DNA from: Luteolibacter sp.
GTDB taxonomy: Bacteria; Verrucomicrobiota; Verrucomicrobiia; Verrucomicrobiales; Akkermansiaceae
DNA: 64,000 bases
Assembly (NCBI GenBank): GCA_030696085.1
Contig: JAUYNL010000044.1
Span: 1 to 64,000 of the forward strand
Direction of reading: 5' to 3'
Shown piece by piece: positions 25,888-35,916 of the stretch. The translations under genes were made by a program, and so were the position numbers. Numbering within the stretch: the stretch's first letter is position 1; every line of letters starts with the position of its first letter. The notes beneath the pieces were generated by a model. The model was given only the letters and a program-made list of their open reading frames with translations, ran no database searches and was not told the DNA's origin.

Positions 25888-27327
25888 ATGTCCTACGAAC
25901 CCGCCACCGCCGTTCTCGACGAGGAAACCCACGAAGCGATCAACATCGACCGCACCAAGGGCGACTTCACCTTCCCGGAGCGCCATAAATTCGACGCCGG
26001 CCGCGGACTGACGGAAAAGACCATCGACTACATCTGCGACGTCAAAAAAGATCCGGACTGGGTCCGTGAGTTCCGCCACAAGGCGCTCAAGGTCTTTCTC
26101 GAAAAACCCACTCCCACCCACTGGGCGACCAAGGACCTGGAAAACATCAACTTCGACGAAATTCGCTACTATCTATCCGATGGCGAGAAGCCGAAACGTT
26201 CCTGGGACGATGTGCCCGCGGACGTGCTCAAAACCTTCGAGCGCCTCGGCATCCCCGAGCAGGAGCGCGCCTTCCTCGCCGGCGTAGAGGCGCAGTATGA
26301 CTCGGAGGCCGCATACTCGAACATGAAGGAGGAGCTCACCAAGCTGGGTGTCATCTTCGTCAACTCCGCCGAAGGCCTGCGCGAGCATGAGGAGATCTTC
26401 CGCCCGTGGTTCGGCAAGGTGATTCCCACCGGAGATAACAAATACTCCGCGCTCAACAGCGCCGTCTTTTCCGGCGGATCGTTCATCTACATACCGAAGG
26501 GCGTGAAGCTGAAACAACCGCTGCAGGCGTATTTCCGCATCAACTCGGAAAACTTCGGCCAGTTCGAACGCACGCTGATCATCGCCGACGAAGGTGCCGA
26601 GTTGATGTACATGGAAGGCTGCACCGCGCCGAAATTCGAAACCGCCACCCTGCACTCCGCCGTGGTCGAACTCGTCGCCCTCAAGGGCGCGAAAATCCAA
26701 TACGTCACAGTACAGAACTGGAGCAGCAATGTCTTCAATCTCGTCACCAAGCGCGGAGTCGCCATGGAGGACGCGGAGGTCCGCTGGATCGATTGCAACA
26801 TCGGTTCCCGCCTGACGATGAAATACCCCGGCGTCGTGATGAAGGGCGAACGCGCGCGCGGCGAGGTGATCTCCATCGCGCTGGCCAATACCGGCCAGCA
26901 CCAGGACACCGGTGCCAAGATGATCCACGCCGCCAACAACACCACCTCCAACGTGGTTTCCAAATCCATCTCCGTCGGCGAGGGCCGCGCCACCTACCGC
27001 GGCCAGGTCCACATCCCGAAGCACCTCAAAGGTTGCAGGAACAACACCGAGTGCGACGCCCTGCTCATCAACAGCCACTCGCGCACCGACACATACCCGG
27101 CCATCACCGTCAAGGGCAATCAACACGCCACCCAGCACGAGGCCTCCGTCTCGCAGGTCTCCGAGGACATGCTTTTCTACATGCAGCAGCGCGGCCTCAA
27201 CGAAGGCCAGGCCATGTCCCTCGCCGTGAATGGTTTCATCAACGACCTCGTCCGCGAATTCCCGATGGAATACTCGGTGGAACTGAAGAGGTTGATCGAC
27301 CTGGAGATGGAAGGCTCGGTTGGCTGA
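25888..27327 (+). CDS. sufB: Fe-S cluster scaffold SufB
   Basis: 479 aa, normal length. SufB forms the scaffold with SufC and SufD. Conserved elements include [38 protein letters not shown], the Cys-containing [10 protein letters not shown] and the C-terminal [22 protein letters not shown]-type block (seen as [20 protein letters not shown]). It begins 47 bases after sufC and is separated from sufD by a tandem repeat. Confidence 0.97.
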   Translation: MSYEPATAVLDEETHEAINIDRTKGDFTFPERHKFDAGRGLTEKTIDYICDVKKDPDWVREFRHKALKVFLEKPTPTHWATKDLENINFDEIRYYLSDGEKPKRSWDDVPADVLKTFERLGIPEQERAFLAGVEAQYDSEAAYSNMKEELTKLGVIFVNSAEGLREHEEIFRPWFGKVIPTGDNKYSALNSAVFSGGSFIYIPKGVKLKQPLQAYFRINSENFGQFERTLIIADEGAELMYMEGCTAPKFETATLHSAVVELVALKGAKIQYVTVQNWSSNVFNLVTKRGVAMEDAEVRWIDCNIGSRLTMKYPGVVMKGERARGEVISIALANTGQHQDTGAKMIHAANNTTSNVVSKSISVGEGRATYRGQVHIPKHLKGCRNNTECDALLINSHSRTDTYPAITVKGNQHATQHEASVSQVSEDMLFYMQQRGLNEGQAMSLAVNGFINDLVREFPMEYSVELKRLIDLEMEGSVG

Positions 27328-27331
27328 ACAT

Positions 27332-27367
27332 ATAAGACTTATAGGACCTATTCGACCTATTCTCCAT
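27332..27367. repeat. Degenerate 9-bp tandem repeat between sufB and sufD
   Basis: Four successive nonamers can be aligned: ATAAGACTT (27332-27340), ATAGGACCT (27341-27349), ATTCGACCT (27350-27358) and ATTCTCCAT (27359-27367), the last running into the sufD start codon. The array fills nearly the whole spacer. Confidence 0.6.
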
Positions 27368-28646
27368 GACCACTACCGCCCCGCAAACACCCGCCGTTTT
27401 TCCCGCATGGTTCGCCGCGCGCCAGCATGATGCCTGGGAACGCTACCTCGCCACCCCCGCTCCGAAGCGTGGTGATGAAAGCTGGCGTTTTTCAAATCTC
27501 AAACAACTCGACTTCGAGGGCTTCTCAAGGAACGCGGGCGTCTCGCCCGCTTCCGATCTCATCTCCCGCTCGACCGGCCTCAAGAAGACCGCCGCGAAAT
27601 TCATCTTCTCGAATGACGAGTTGGTCCACTCCGAGTCCAGTCTTCCTCAAGGCGTCATCTGCCTTCCTCTCGCCGAGGCCCTCGTTTCCCACGGCGATCT
27701 CGTCGCCGCGCATTTCATGAAGCAGGAAACGCGCCTCGGCTCCGCCAAGTTCGCCGCATGGCACGAAGCATCCGTTTCCAACGGACTCTTCGTCCACACC
27801 GGCGAAAACGCCGAAATCGAAGGCGCCATCGAGGTCCATCACTGGATTTCCGGTGCGAACACCGTCATCTTTCCGCACACGCTCATCATTACCGGGAAAA
27901 ACTCGAAAGTCCGCGTGATCGACATCTTCCGCTCGGCGGACGACATCACGCCCGGCCTCGCCATCGCCTTCAACGATCTATCCGCCGGGCCAAACTCGCA
28001 GCTCGACTACATCGCCATCCAGGCGCTCAACGAAGTCACGCGCATCATCCACATCAACGAGACCTCGACCGCCCGCGACGCCTCCGCGAAGGGCTTCATC
28101 CTCAACATCGGCGCCTCCTGGGCGCGCAACGAATGCCTCTCCCGCCTCGAAGGCGCGGGCTCCCGCTCTGACATGCTTTCCGTTTCGGTCCCCGCCCGCG
28201 AGCAGGAATACGACCAGCGCACTTTCCAGCATCACGTTTCCGAAGGCGCCTACTCGGACCTGCTTTATAAGAACTCCCTTTATGACAACTCCAGGACCAT
28301 CTTCTCCGGCCTGATCTTCGTGGACAGGGACGCGCACCACACCGACGCCTATCAGACCTGCCGCAACCTGCTCATGAGCGACACCTGCGAGGCGAACTCC
28401 ATGCCCGGCCTGGAAATCAACGCCGATCAGGTGAAGTGCTCGCACGGCTCCACTTCCTCGCAGATCCACGATGAGGAAATCTTCTATCTCCAGGCCCGCG
28501 GCATCGATCCCACAAGCGCCCGCCAGCTCATCGCCCGCGGCTTCTCGGTGGAAGCCGTCGAACGCCTTGGTGACGAAGCCACCGAGGAATTCGTGCTGGG
28601 TTTCATCGACGACAAGTTCTCCCACATCGCCAGCGGCGGAGCGTGA
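27366..28646 (+). CDS. sufD: Fe-S cluster assembly protein SufD
   Basis: 426 aa, paralogue of SufB that completes the SufBC2D complex. The beta-helix core and C-terminal signature are clear: DRDAHHTDAYQTCRNLLMSD, then ADQVKCSHGSTSSQI with the conserved Cys and His. Residues about 56-65 (RNAGVSPASD) are encoded by a perfect GC-rich hairpin and look like an in-frame repeat insertion into the variable N-terminal domain. The gene is last in the suf operon; 230 bases of non-coding DNA follow. Confidence 0.95.
   Translation: MTTTAPQTPAVFPAWFAARQHDAWERYLATPAPKRGDESWRFSNLKQLDFEGFSRNAGVSPASDLISRSTGLKKTAAKFIFSNDELVHSESSLPQGVICLPLAEALVSHGDLVAAHFMKQETRLGSAKFAAWHEASVSNGLFVHTGENAEIEGAIEVHHWISGANTVIFPHTLIITGKNSKVRVIDIFRSADDITPGLAIAFNDLSAGPNSQLDYIAIQALNEVTRIIHINETSTARDASAKGFILNIGASWARNECLSRLEGAGSRSDMLSVSVPAREQEYDQRTFQHHVSEGAYSDLLYKNSLYDNSRTIFSGLIFVDRDAHHTDAYQTCRNLLMSDTCEANSMPGLEINADQVKCSHGSTSSQIHDEEIFYLQARGIDPTSARQLIARGFSVEAVERLGDEATEEFVLGFIDDKFSHIASGGA
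27534..27550. repeat. Palindromic repeat inside sufD
   Basis: GCGGGCG (27534-27540), loop TCT, CGCCCGC (27544-27550): a perfect seven-base stem read in-frame as part of NAGVSPAS. It sits in the poorly conserved N-terminal domain of SufD. Confidence 0.55.
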
Positions 28647-28876
28647 CCGTGGCGGCAAGCGCGCAACCCTCGCCTGTCTCGCATGGAACGAAGGCATCAA
28701 GGACGCAACCATCAAGCTGCCGAAGTAGCATGTGAAGCGCGGGCAAAGGCGCTCTCGACGGATCAGGAGGGTGATGCTATCCTCCCGCGCGTTGGCCGCC
28801 GCCAACATCGCCTGGCATCTCGAGGCTTTTCGAGGCTTTTCGAGGGCTCGCGCTGGATTCCATCCCTGTTCATCCG

Positions 28877-30037
28877 ATGTTCCGCATTCCATTCATTCTG
28901 CTCATCCTCGCGGTGTTGCCGGCAAGCGGCCAGCAGCCCGGGCCGCTTTTCGTCAATCGCCCGGTGCTCAAGGCCCTGCCGCTCGGCGGTGATGGCGATC
29001 CCGCCTCCCGACCGCTCCCCAATGCTCCGGCACCTCCCGGCGCGGAAACGCCCACACCCATCGAAACGGTTTCCCCACCCAGCCCGCTGGATGCGAAACC
29101 AAGCGGCGACGATGCCGTGCGCCTGCAGATTTTCCTCGATGAGGCGAATTTCGGCCCCGGCGTGATCGATGGAAAACCCGGCCTTTTCACCGAGCTCGCC
29201 GTGCGTTCATGGAACGAAGTGAACGGCCATCCGGTGGACGACTGGATCGCGGTGAACACCGCCGCCCGCAAGGCGGTGGACAATCCCTTCGCCGTCGCCC
29301 TGGTGCCGGAAATCGCGCAGCCATGGGTCGATCCCGAGCTGCCCTCCAAGCGTTCCCTGCAAGCGAAGAAAAAGCGCATGAGCTACCGCAGTGTGGCCGA
29401 ATTCATGTCGGAAAGATATCATTGCGATGTGCCCTATCTCGCCCTGCTCAACACCTGGCCGAAGATCAACGCGCTCAAGCCGCATGATTCAATCATCGTG
29501 CCGAACGTCACCCCCTTCCACGTCGAGAAACTCACCGGCGCGAGATATGAGGCGGACCCCGCGCTCAGCCAGCGCCATGTGGTGGTGGATACGAAAAAGA
29601 ACCAGGTCCGGATCTTTGAAGCCGCACCCGCCGCCCTGATCATCGCGGAGCCGGGAGCCGGGGCGGTCCAGCCCGTCACCCGCGCCAACCGCGGACTCGT
29701 CGCCTCCTTTCCCATCACTCCCGGCCAGCCGAAATTCATCAAGTTCGGCACCTGGGAGCTGCGCAACATGGTCGAGCTGCCGTGGTGGCGCTACGACCAG
29801 CAGCTTCTCGATACCGGGAAACGCGGCGACAACGCCCTCAACATCCCGCCCGGTCCTAACAGCCCGGTGGGGATCATCTGGAACGGCACCAGCAAGCCCG
29901 GCATCGGCATGCACGGCACCTCCGATCCGGAAACCATCGGCCGCGCCCGCAGCTCCGGCTGCATCCGCCTCGCCAACTGGGACGCCATCCGCCTGCCCAA
30001 CATCATTCGCCCCGGCGCGACGGTGGAGATTCGTTAG
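28877..30037 (+). CDS. L,D-transpeptidase (YkuD family), secreted
   Basis: 386 aa. A Sec signal peptide (residues 1-19, FILLILAVLPASGQQ) is followed by a Pro-rich linker, a peptidoglycan-binding-like helical segment (about 80-125), a LysM-like stretch (about 165-215, YLALLNTWPKINALKPHDSI) and the catalytic YkuD domain (about 235-386). The active site reads HGTSDPETIGRARSSGCIRL, with catalytic Cys in SSGCIRL. It should form 3-3 crosslinks or attach proteins to peptidoglycan in the periplasm. The preceding 230-base gap holds a 10-base tandem (CGAGGCTTTT twice near 28820) and no gene. Confidence 0.92.
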   Translation: MFRIPFILLILAVLPASGQQPGPLFVNRPVLKALPLGGDGDPASRPLPNAPAPPGAETPTPIETVSPPSPLDAKPSGDDAVRLQIFLDEANFGPGVIDGKPGLFTELAVRSWNEVNGHPVDDWIAVNTAARKAVDNPFAVALVPEIAQPWVDPELPSKRSLQAKKKRMSYRSVAEFMSERYHCDVPYLALLNTWPKINALKPHDSIIVPNVTPFHVEKLTGARYEADPALSQRHVVVDTKKNQVRIFEAAPAALIIAEPGAGAVQPVTRANRGLVASFPITPGQPKFIKFGTWELRNMVELPWWRYDQQLLDTGKRGDNALNIPPGPNSPVGIIWNGTSKPGIGMHGTSDPETIGRARSSGCIRLANWDAIRLPNIIRPGATVEIR

Positions 30038-30180
30038 ACCGCGATCAACCTGGAATCCGCAGTTGGAAAGAGAATGGGATGCGCAAGCGCTTATTCGCGG
30101 TTCATTGGCTTTTCTTGCGCATCGGCGAACCCGTTTCGCCGCTCCTTGGACAAAAATGCGTGACACGTTGGAGTCTCACA

Positions 30181-30216
30181 AAAACGCCCGCTCTCCGGTG
30201 AGGGAGGCGGGCGTTT
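30181..30216. terminator. Bidirectional rho-independent terminator
   Basis: AAAACGCCCGC and GCGGGCGTTT form a long GC-rich stem with CTCC/GGAG extending it and loop GGTGAG-like sequence between. A-run on one side and T-run on the other suit termination in both directions. It lies between the convergent L,D-transpeptidase and ilvC genes, exactly where such a structure is expected. Confidence 0.8.
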
Positions 30217-30235
30217 CCGGTGTCGATTGCGCGGA

Positions 30236-31282
30236 TTACTTCGAGGTGGAAGTGAAGCTCGCCTGGCTGGCTCCCTTCTTGATCTTGCTCGACTTGATCC
30301 AGCTCATGGTGGAGCGGAGCTTCTCACCGACCTTTTCGATCTGATGGGAGGCCTCGGCCTTGCGGATGGCGTTGAAGTTCTTGTTGCCGGTGTTGTACTC
30401 GTGGGTCCACTCCTTGGCGAACTTGCCGTTTTCGATGTCCTTGAGCTGCTTTTGCATCCGTTTCTTGACGGAGGAATCGATGATCTTCGGACCGACTGTG
30501 ACGTCGCCATATTCGGCGGTCTCGGAGATTGAGAAACGCATGCCGGCGATGCCCTGCTCGTTCATGAGGTCCACGATGAGCTTGAGCTCGTGGAGGCACT
30601 CGAAGTAGGCCATCTCGGGTTGGTAACCGGCTTCGACGAGCGTTTCAAATCCGGCCTTCACAAGAGCGGAAGCGCCGCCACAAAGGACGCACTGTTCGCC
30701 GAAGAGATCGGTCACGGTTTCCTCGCGGAAGTTGGTTTCAAAGACGCCCGCGCGGGCGCAACCGATGCCGCCGGCCCATGCGAGCGCGGTTTGCTTGGCC
30801 TTCCCGGACACGTCCTGATGGATGGCGATGAGGCCGGGAACGCCTTTGCCGGCGACGAACTGCGAGCGCACGGTGTGGCCCGGGCCCTTTGGAGCGACGA
30901 GGATCACATCGATGTCCTTCGGCAGCTTGATGGTCTTGAAGTGGACGGCGAAGCCGTGGGAGAAGAGCAGGGTTTTGCCCTTGGAGAGGTTTGGCGCGAT
31001 GTCCTTTTCGTAAACCGAGGGAATCACGGTGTCCGGAGTGGCGACGAAGATCACGTCGGCCGCCTTGACTGCTTCCGCGGTGTCCATGACCTCGAAGCCG
31101 AGTTTTTTGGCGACTTCGCGGGACTTCGACTTCTTATAGAGGCCGATGATGACCTTGAGGCCACTGTCCTTGAGGTTGAGCGCGTGGGCATGGCCTTGTG
31201 AGCCAAAGCCGATCACGGCGAGGGTTTTCTTCTTGAGCGGAGCGATCGGGGCGTCCTTGGTGGTGTAGATCTTCGCGGCCAT
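30236..31282 (-). CDS. ilvC: Ketol-acid reductoisomerase, class I
   Basis: 348 aa from [12 protein letters not shown]; upstream in-frame ATG adds 23 unrelated residues. Catalyses the second step of valine/isoleucine synthesis using NADPH and Mg. The NAD(P)-binding [17 protein letters not shown] is followed by [11 protein letters not shown] and the acidic metal ligands in [10 protein letters not shown] and [14 protein letters not shown]. The single C-terminal knotted domain identifies class I. It stands apart from ilvBH and has its own promoter in the 125-base upstream gap. Confidence 0.96.
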   Translation of the reverse strand: MAAKIYTTKDAPIAPLKKKTLAVIGFGSQGHAHALNLKDSGLKVIIGLYKKSKSREVAKKLGFEVMDTAEAVKAADVIFVATPDTVIPSVYEKDIAPNLSKGKTLLFSHGFAVHFKTIKLPKDIDVILVAPKGPGHTVRSQFVAGKGVPGLIAIHQDVSGKAKQTALAWAGGIGCARAGVFETNFREETVTDLFGEQCVLCGGASALVKAGFETLVEAGYQPEMAYFECLHELKLIVDLMNEQGIAGMRFSISETAEYGDVTVGPKIIDSSVKKRMQKQLKDIENGKFAKEWTHEYNTGNKNFNAIRKAEASHQIEKVGEKLRSTMSWIKSSKIKKGASQASFTSTSK

Positions 31283-31407
31283 GGCGGATCGGTAGGTTAG
31301 GTTCGGTGTGGGGCACACTGCGGCCATCAGGGCCGGAGCGGGGCGGCACACTGCCCGGGCGCCGCCACGGGGTCAAGCCACAACCGCAATGGGATTCGAT
31401 CCGATTC

Positions 31408-32226
31408 TCAGCGAGTCAGTGATTTCTCGCCCAGCACCTTGATCGGCTGCGGAGTGCGCTTCCGCCGCAGTCCGAACTGCCGCACGGCGTGCCGCTGGAG
31501 GTGCGCCGCCGCGTCCTCCACATCGTCGGTGAAAAAGATCAAATCAGGATCGTCCGGACTGATCATTCCCTCCTCGGCCATGCGGTGGACGAAATCCATC
31601 AGCGGCTGCCAATAGTCCCTGCCCATCAGGATGATGGGAAATCCCTTGAGCTTTCCGGTCTGGATGAGGGTCATGGTTTCAAACATCTCGTCCAAGGTGC
31701 CGGCGCCGCCTGGCATGACGATGAAGGCGTAGGAATACTTCACCAACACCACCTTGCGGGTGAAGAAATAGCGCATGGTGATGGCCCGCTGGACGTAGGG
31801 ATTGAGCTCCTGCTCGAAGGGCAGCTCAATGTTGATGCCGATCGAGCGGCCGCCGATCTCGTAGGCCCCCTGGTTGCCGGCCTGCATGATGCCGGGGCCG
31901 CCGCCGGTCATCACGGTGAATCCCAGTTTCGCGCAGGCTGCCCCCATTTGCCGCGCCATCTCGTAGTAGCGGGTGCCCGGCGCGGTCCGGGCGGAGCCGA
32001 AGATCGTTACGCAGGGACCGGCGAAATGCAGCGCACGGAAGGCGGTGAGCAGATCCTTGGACACGCGTAACAAGGTCATGAGATTGCGCAGACGCGAGGT
32101 AGGGCCGGATAGAAGCGTGCGGTCGTCGGTTTCCAGCTCGAAGAGTTCCAGTTTGCGGGCCTCTTCCTCGGTGATTTGCGGTTCCTCCTCGGGTTGCGGC
32201 AATTGCGGGCATTCGGGCGATGTCAC
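31408..32226 (-). CDS. LOG family protein (TIGR00730-like)
   Basis: 272 aa. The Rossmann-type LOG fold shows GGGPGIMQAGNQGAYEIGG and the family signature MPGGAGTLDEMFE. Plant and bacterial LOG proteins release cytokinin bases or hydrolyse nucleotide 5'-monophosphates; a PpnN-like nucleotide nucleosidase activity is possible. An N-terminal extension of about 50 residues, rich in Glu (EEEPQITEEEARKLELFE), precedes the domain. Physiological substrate cannot be stated from sequence. Confidence 0.88.
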   Translation of the reverse strand: MTSPECPQLPQPEEEPQITEEEARKLELFELETDDRTLLSGPTSRLRNLMTLLRVSKDLLTAFRALHFAGPCVTIFGSARTAPGTRYYEMARQMGAACAKLGFTVMTGGGPGIMQAGNQGAYEIGGRSIGINIELPFEQELNPYVQRAITMRYFFTRKVVLVKYSYAFIVMPGGAGTLDEMFETMTLIQTGKLKGFPIILMGRDYWQPLMDFVHRMAEEGMISPDDPDLIFFTDDVEDAAAHLQRHAVRQFGLRRKRTPQPIKVLGEKSLTR

Positions 32227-32405
32227 GCGACGCTTGTATCACGCGGGACGCCGCATTGGAAAACCGAAATTCCGCGCGAGCATCAGAACTTGCGTTTCAC
32301 TTTCTTGCGGTGCCGGCACTCGCGCTGGCCGCCATCAGAAAAATCACCGTGCGCATCGAGTCTGACGAGGAAACGGCGAAGGTGATGGAGGTTTGAAGAG
32401 CACTA

Positions 32406-34019
32406 TCAGAAGCGCCGGATCACCGTGTCCGTGCGATAGCTCACAAGCGTCTCGGGATGGTCGAGCGTGTAGTGCAGGCCGCGGGATTCCTTGCGGCGCA
32501 GCGCGCACTCGACGATCAGGCTGGCGGTGGAGACGAGGTTGCGCAGTTCGAGGATATCTGGATTCACGCGGTGGCCCCAGTAGAACTCGCGCACCTCCTT
32601 CTTGAGGTTTTTCAGGCGGGCGGCGGCGCGGCGCAGCCGGTTGTCGGTGCGGACGATGGATACATAGTCCCACATCAGGCGGCGGATCTCGTCCCAATTG
32701 TGATAGATGACGACCAGTTCGTCAGGCTCGGCGGTATCACCATATTCCCATTCGGGGATTTCCGGCGGATTGAGCTCATTCCTGCCGGGCGGATAGAGGC
32801 GCATCATTTCGTCCAGTGCGCGGCGGGCCAGCACGTTGCCCTCCAGCAGCGAGTTGGAGGCCAGGCGGTTGGCTCCGTGCAGGCCTGTGCAGCCGGCCTC
32901 ACCTACCGCGAAGAGTCCGCGAATGGTGGTTTTGCCATTCACGTCGGTGAGCACGCCGCCGCACTGATAGTGTGCGGCCGGCACCACGGGGATGGGCTGG
33001 GTTTCGCAATCAAGGCCGAATTTCAGCAGGTTGCCGTAAATATATGGAAACCGCTCTTTCATGAAGCCCTTCGGCTTGTGCGTCACATCCAGATAGACGC
33101 ATGCCGCGCCGGTGCGCTTGAGCTCGCGGTCGATCGCCCGCGCCACGATGTCGCGCGGCGCGAGCGACCCGCGAGGGTCGATTTTTTGGGTGAAATCCTC
33201 GCCCTTGGCATTGATCAGGATGCCGCCCTCTCCGCGCACCGCCTCGCTGACGAGGAATGAACGTGCCTCCGGGCCGGTCGCTGCGGGATTGTACCAGCAT
33301 GTGGGATGGAACTGAATGAACTCCATGTTGGCAATGGACGCGCCGGCCCGCCAGCCGAGCGCCACGCCATCGCCGGTGGCTGAGTCCGGATTGGTGGTAT
33401 ATAGATAGACTTTTCCGCAGCCGCCGGCCGCCAGGACCACCCGGTCCGCGCGGAACACGCGGACCTCGCCGGTTTTTGTTTTCAGCACGTAAGCGCCGAG
33501 CACCCGGTCCTCCGCCACAGCGCCGAGTTTCTCGGAGGTGATCAGATCGATGACGAAATGATGTTCCAGCAAGGTGAGGTTGGGTGTCTTGCGGGCGGTT
33601 TCGATCAGGGCGCGGGCCACCTCGCGGCCGGTCGTGTCCTTGGCGTGGAGAATCCTGCGGTGAGAGTGCCCCCCCTCCTTGCCTAACAGAAAATGATGGT
33701 CGGCGCGGTCGAAGGAAACACCGTAGTCGGTCAGATCGCGGATGGCCGCGGCGCCCTCGCCGATGATCGTGCGCACCGCGGCCTCCTTGCAGAGACCGGC
33801 ACCGGCGTCGAGCGTGTCGGCCACATGGTTTTCCGCCGTATCGCCGGCATCGCGCTGGTCGTCTGGCAGCACCGAGGCGATTCCGCCCTGTGCCCAGGCC
33901 GTGTTGGATTCGTAGGCATCACCTTTCGTCACCACGATCACCGATCCGTGACGGGCCGCCCGCAATGCGAAGGACAAGCCGGCTATGCCGGCACCGATCA
34001 CCAGGAAATCCGCTGTCAT
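32406..34019 (-). CDS. nadB: L-aspartate oxidase
   Basis: 537 aa from MTADFLVIGAGIAGLSFALR, placing the FAD-binding GxGxxG at the N-terminus as in family members; the longer frame is rejected. Oxidises aspartate to iminoaspartate for NAD synthesis. SNTAWAQGGIASVL, GREVARALIETA, FIQFHPTCWYNP and HQCGG-like AHYQCGGVLTDVNGKT are family marks. nadA and nadC are not in the window. It is divergent from bioD with 95 bases between. Confidence 0.95.
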   Translation of the reverse strand: MTADFLVIGAGIAGLSFALRAARHGSVIVVTKGDAYESNTAWAQGGIASVLPDDQRDAGDTAENHVADTLDAGAGLCKEAAVRTIIGEGAAAIRDLTDYGVSFDRADHHFLLGKEGGHSHRRILHAKDTTGREVARALIETARKTPNLTLLEHHFVIDLITSEKLGAVAEDRVLGAYVLKTKTGEVRVFRADRVVLAAGGCGKVYLYTTNPDSATGDGVALGWRAGASIANMEFIQFHPTCWYNPAATGPEARSFLVSEAVRGEGGILINAKGEDFTQKIDPRGSLAPRDIVARAIDRELKRTGAACVYLDVTHKPKGFMKERFPYIYGNLLKFGLDCETQPIPVVPAAHYQCGGVLTDVNGKTTIRGLFAVGEAGCTGLHGANRLASNSLLEGNVLARRALDEMMRLYPPGRNELNPPEIPEWEYGDTAEPDELVVIYHNWDEIRRLMWDYVSIVRTDNRLRRAAARLKNLKKEVREFYWGHRVNPDILELRNLVSTASLIVECALRRKESRGLHYTLDHPETLVSYRTDTVIRRF

Positions 34020-34114
34020 GCGCGGCCACCATGGACAGCGATGGACGGCCGCGAAAGGGAAATTTGTCATTTCCCCGGCTTGACCGGTCAACTGCCGGAA
34101 GCCACCACTTGGGC

Positions 34115-34750
34115 GTGAGCTTTTTCATAACAGGAACGGATACCGGCGTCGGCAAAACCCATGTTACGCGCCTGATTCTGGAGGGGCTTCGCAAAACCGG
34201 CATCGATGCCGTGGGCTACAAGCCGCTGGCCTGTGGTGACCGCGATGACGCGCGGATTCTCGCCGAAGCCTCGGGCGGCCTGCCGTTGGATGAGGTGAAC
34301 CCGGTGTTTCTCAAAAGCGCCGTGGCTCCCTACGTCGCAGGTCTGTTGGAAAACCGCAGCGTGAAGCCCGCCGAACTGGTTGCGGGATTTCAGAGTCTCG
34401 CGGCGGCGCATCCGTTGGTCGTCGTCGAGGGAGCTGGCGGCTGGGAAGTGCCAGTCGCCGCGAACTATCGGATCGCGGATCTTGCCTGCGACCTCGGTCT
34501 GCCCGTGGTGCTCGTGGCGGGCAACCGCCTTGGCGCGTTGAATCACATTCTGCTCACCCTCGGCGCCATCCGCGCGCGCGGCCTCATCTGTGCCGGCATC
34601 TTCCTCAACCAGCTCGATGACGAACTGGACACCGCCATGATCACCAACAAGGGCGTGATCGAGGATCTCACCGGCGTGCCGCTGCTGGAGCACCTCATCC
34701 ATGGCCAGGATTTCCTCGATGAGGAGGTGCTTGGAAAACTTCCCGGCTGA
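34115..34750 (+). CDS. bioD: Dethiobiotin synthetase
   Basis: 211 aa from a GTG at 34115, giving (M)SFFITGTDTGVGKTHVT, the typical opening with the P-loop at residues 6-16. Closes the ureido ring of dethiobiotin with ATP and CO2. YKPLACGDRDDARIL and EGAGGWEVP are the substrate and Mg-binding motifs. Other biotin genes are not nearby. An upstream ATG would place coding sequence inside the nadB promoter. Confidence 0.94.
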   Translation: MSFFITGTDTGVGKTHVTRLILEGLRKTGIDAVGYKPLACGDRDDARILAEASGGLPLDEVNPVFLKSAVAPYVAGLLENRSVKPAELVAGFQSLAAAHPLVVVEGAGGWEVPVAANYRIADLACDLGLPVVLVAGNRLGALNHILLTLGAIRARGLICAGIFLNQLDDELDTAMITNKGVIEDLTGVPLLEHLIHGQDFLDEEVLGKLPG

Positions 34751-34758
34751 CTTTGCGG

Positions 34759-34787
34759 TTTCCGGGCGGGCGTGAATCCGCTAGGGT
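34759..34787 (+). promoter_or_regulatory. Putative promoter of the GT9 gene
   Basis: TTTCCG (34759-34764), 17-base spacer, TAGGGT (34782-34787), nine bases before the ATG at 34797. It starts within ten bases of the bioD stop, so the glycosyltransferase need not rely on bioD transcription. Confidence 0.35.
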
Positions 34788-34796
34788 GCGGGCGTG

Positions 34797-35744
34797 ATGG
34801 CACAAGGAGGGGACATGTTGGTGGCTGCGCCGGAGCGCTGGGACGAGGCGTGTTTCGCCGTGCCGGCGTTGCGGGCCTTGATGGCGTCCGGATTGCGGGT
34901 CGGGGTATTGTGTCGGCCGGAACAGCGGGTTTTTTGGGAGACGCTGGGGGGGGTGGAGGTGATTGAATTTCCCCGGAAAGCGAAGGAACTGGCGCAGGGG
35001 ATCGCAGGGAAGTGGCAGGCTGCGCTGCTGTGGGAGGCGGGATTTGCGGCGGATGCGGCCACGCTGGCCGGAGTGCCGCGGCGCTTGGGCCCGGCACTGC
35101 GCGCCCTGGCCGGAAAGCTCACTCATCCGCTGGCTTTTGCGGAAAACCCTTTGGACCACCGAGTGCGGTTTTATCTCTCGGCGATCGAGGAAATGGGGAT
35201 CGCCACCGGCCAGCCGGCGTTTTTCGCGCCGGCAGACATCGGGATCGTGCCGGTTCCGGGGGCGGTGCTGCTGAGTCCGGAATCGGATTTCGGAGCGAGT
35301 CACGAGTGGCTGCCGGATCGCTGGCTGGAGATCGGTCGCGGCCTGCAGGATGGCGGTTATCGCGTGACCGTGGCCGGAGTGGATGGTCGGCGGCAGGGTC
35401 CGGCGGAAATCCTCGCACGGGAACTGGGTGGTGGGCTTGAGTTTTTCCGGGCCTCGCCGCTGGCCGGCGCCCTGCCCTTGCTGGCGGTACATGGCCTGGT
35501 CGTCGCGGCGGACGGATCGCTGCCGCATCTGGCGGCGCATGTGGGCGCGACCTGCATCACGCTGTTCGGCCCGAATGATCCGCAGTGGAAACGCCCGCTC
35601 GGCAGGCGGCACGCGGTGGTGCGGCGCCATGTGGAGTGTGCGCCCTGTTTGCTGGCCAGGTGCCCGCTGGATCTGCGCTGCCAGTTCGAACTGGAAGTCG
35701 CGCGAGTCCGTGCGGCGGTGGCCGCGAAGCTGCATCAGATTTGA
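34797..35744 (+). CDS. Glycosyltransferase family 9 (heptosyltransferase-like)
   Basis: 315 aa (a GTG one codon upstream is also possible). GT9 enzymes add heptose or related sugars to the lipopolysaccharide core from ADP-sugars in the cytoplasm. The N-terminal Rossmann domain shows CFAVPALRALMASGLRVGVL, and the C-terminal donor domain has LVVAADGSLPHLAAHVGATC with the GPNDPQWKRP loop, a recognisable GT9 pattern. A short Cys-rich tail (CAPCLLARCPLDLRC) occurs in many family members. Exact sugar unknown. Confidence 0.88.
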   Translation: MAQGGDMLVAAPERWDEACFAVPALRALMASGLRVGVLCRPEQRVFWETLGGVEVIEFPRKAKELAQGIAGKWQAALLWEAGFAADAATLAGVPRRLGPALRALAGKLTHPLAFAENPLDHRVRFYLSAIEEMGIATGQPAFFAPADIGIVPVPGAVLLSPESDFGASHEWLPDRWLEIGRGLQDGGYRVTVAGVDGRRQGPAEILARELGGGLEFFRASPLAGALPLLAVHGLVVAADGSLPHLAAHVGATCITLFGPNDPQWKRPLGRRHAVVRRHVECAPCLLARCPLDLRCQFELEVARVRAAVAAKLHQI

Positions 35745-35916
35745 AGTCGGCCATCCGGCCAAGCCTGGTTGCAACGGATGGAACCGGCAGGCGCTCGCCA
35801 AGTGTGGAAGGATTCCGTTTGCGGAATTGGAGACGGGGCATCTGTTAGCAGCGAAAACATGGACTTCAGAGCTGATGAGGAGATGCTTGCAAGAGCCTCG
35901 GGAAATCCAAATCACC

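Noticed and set aside
25046-27367. Repeat arrays near suf genes as a CRISPR
   Set aside because: Units are only 7-9 bases, degenerate and without spacers; no cas genes are present.
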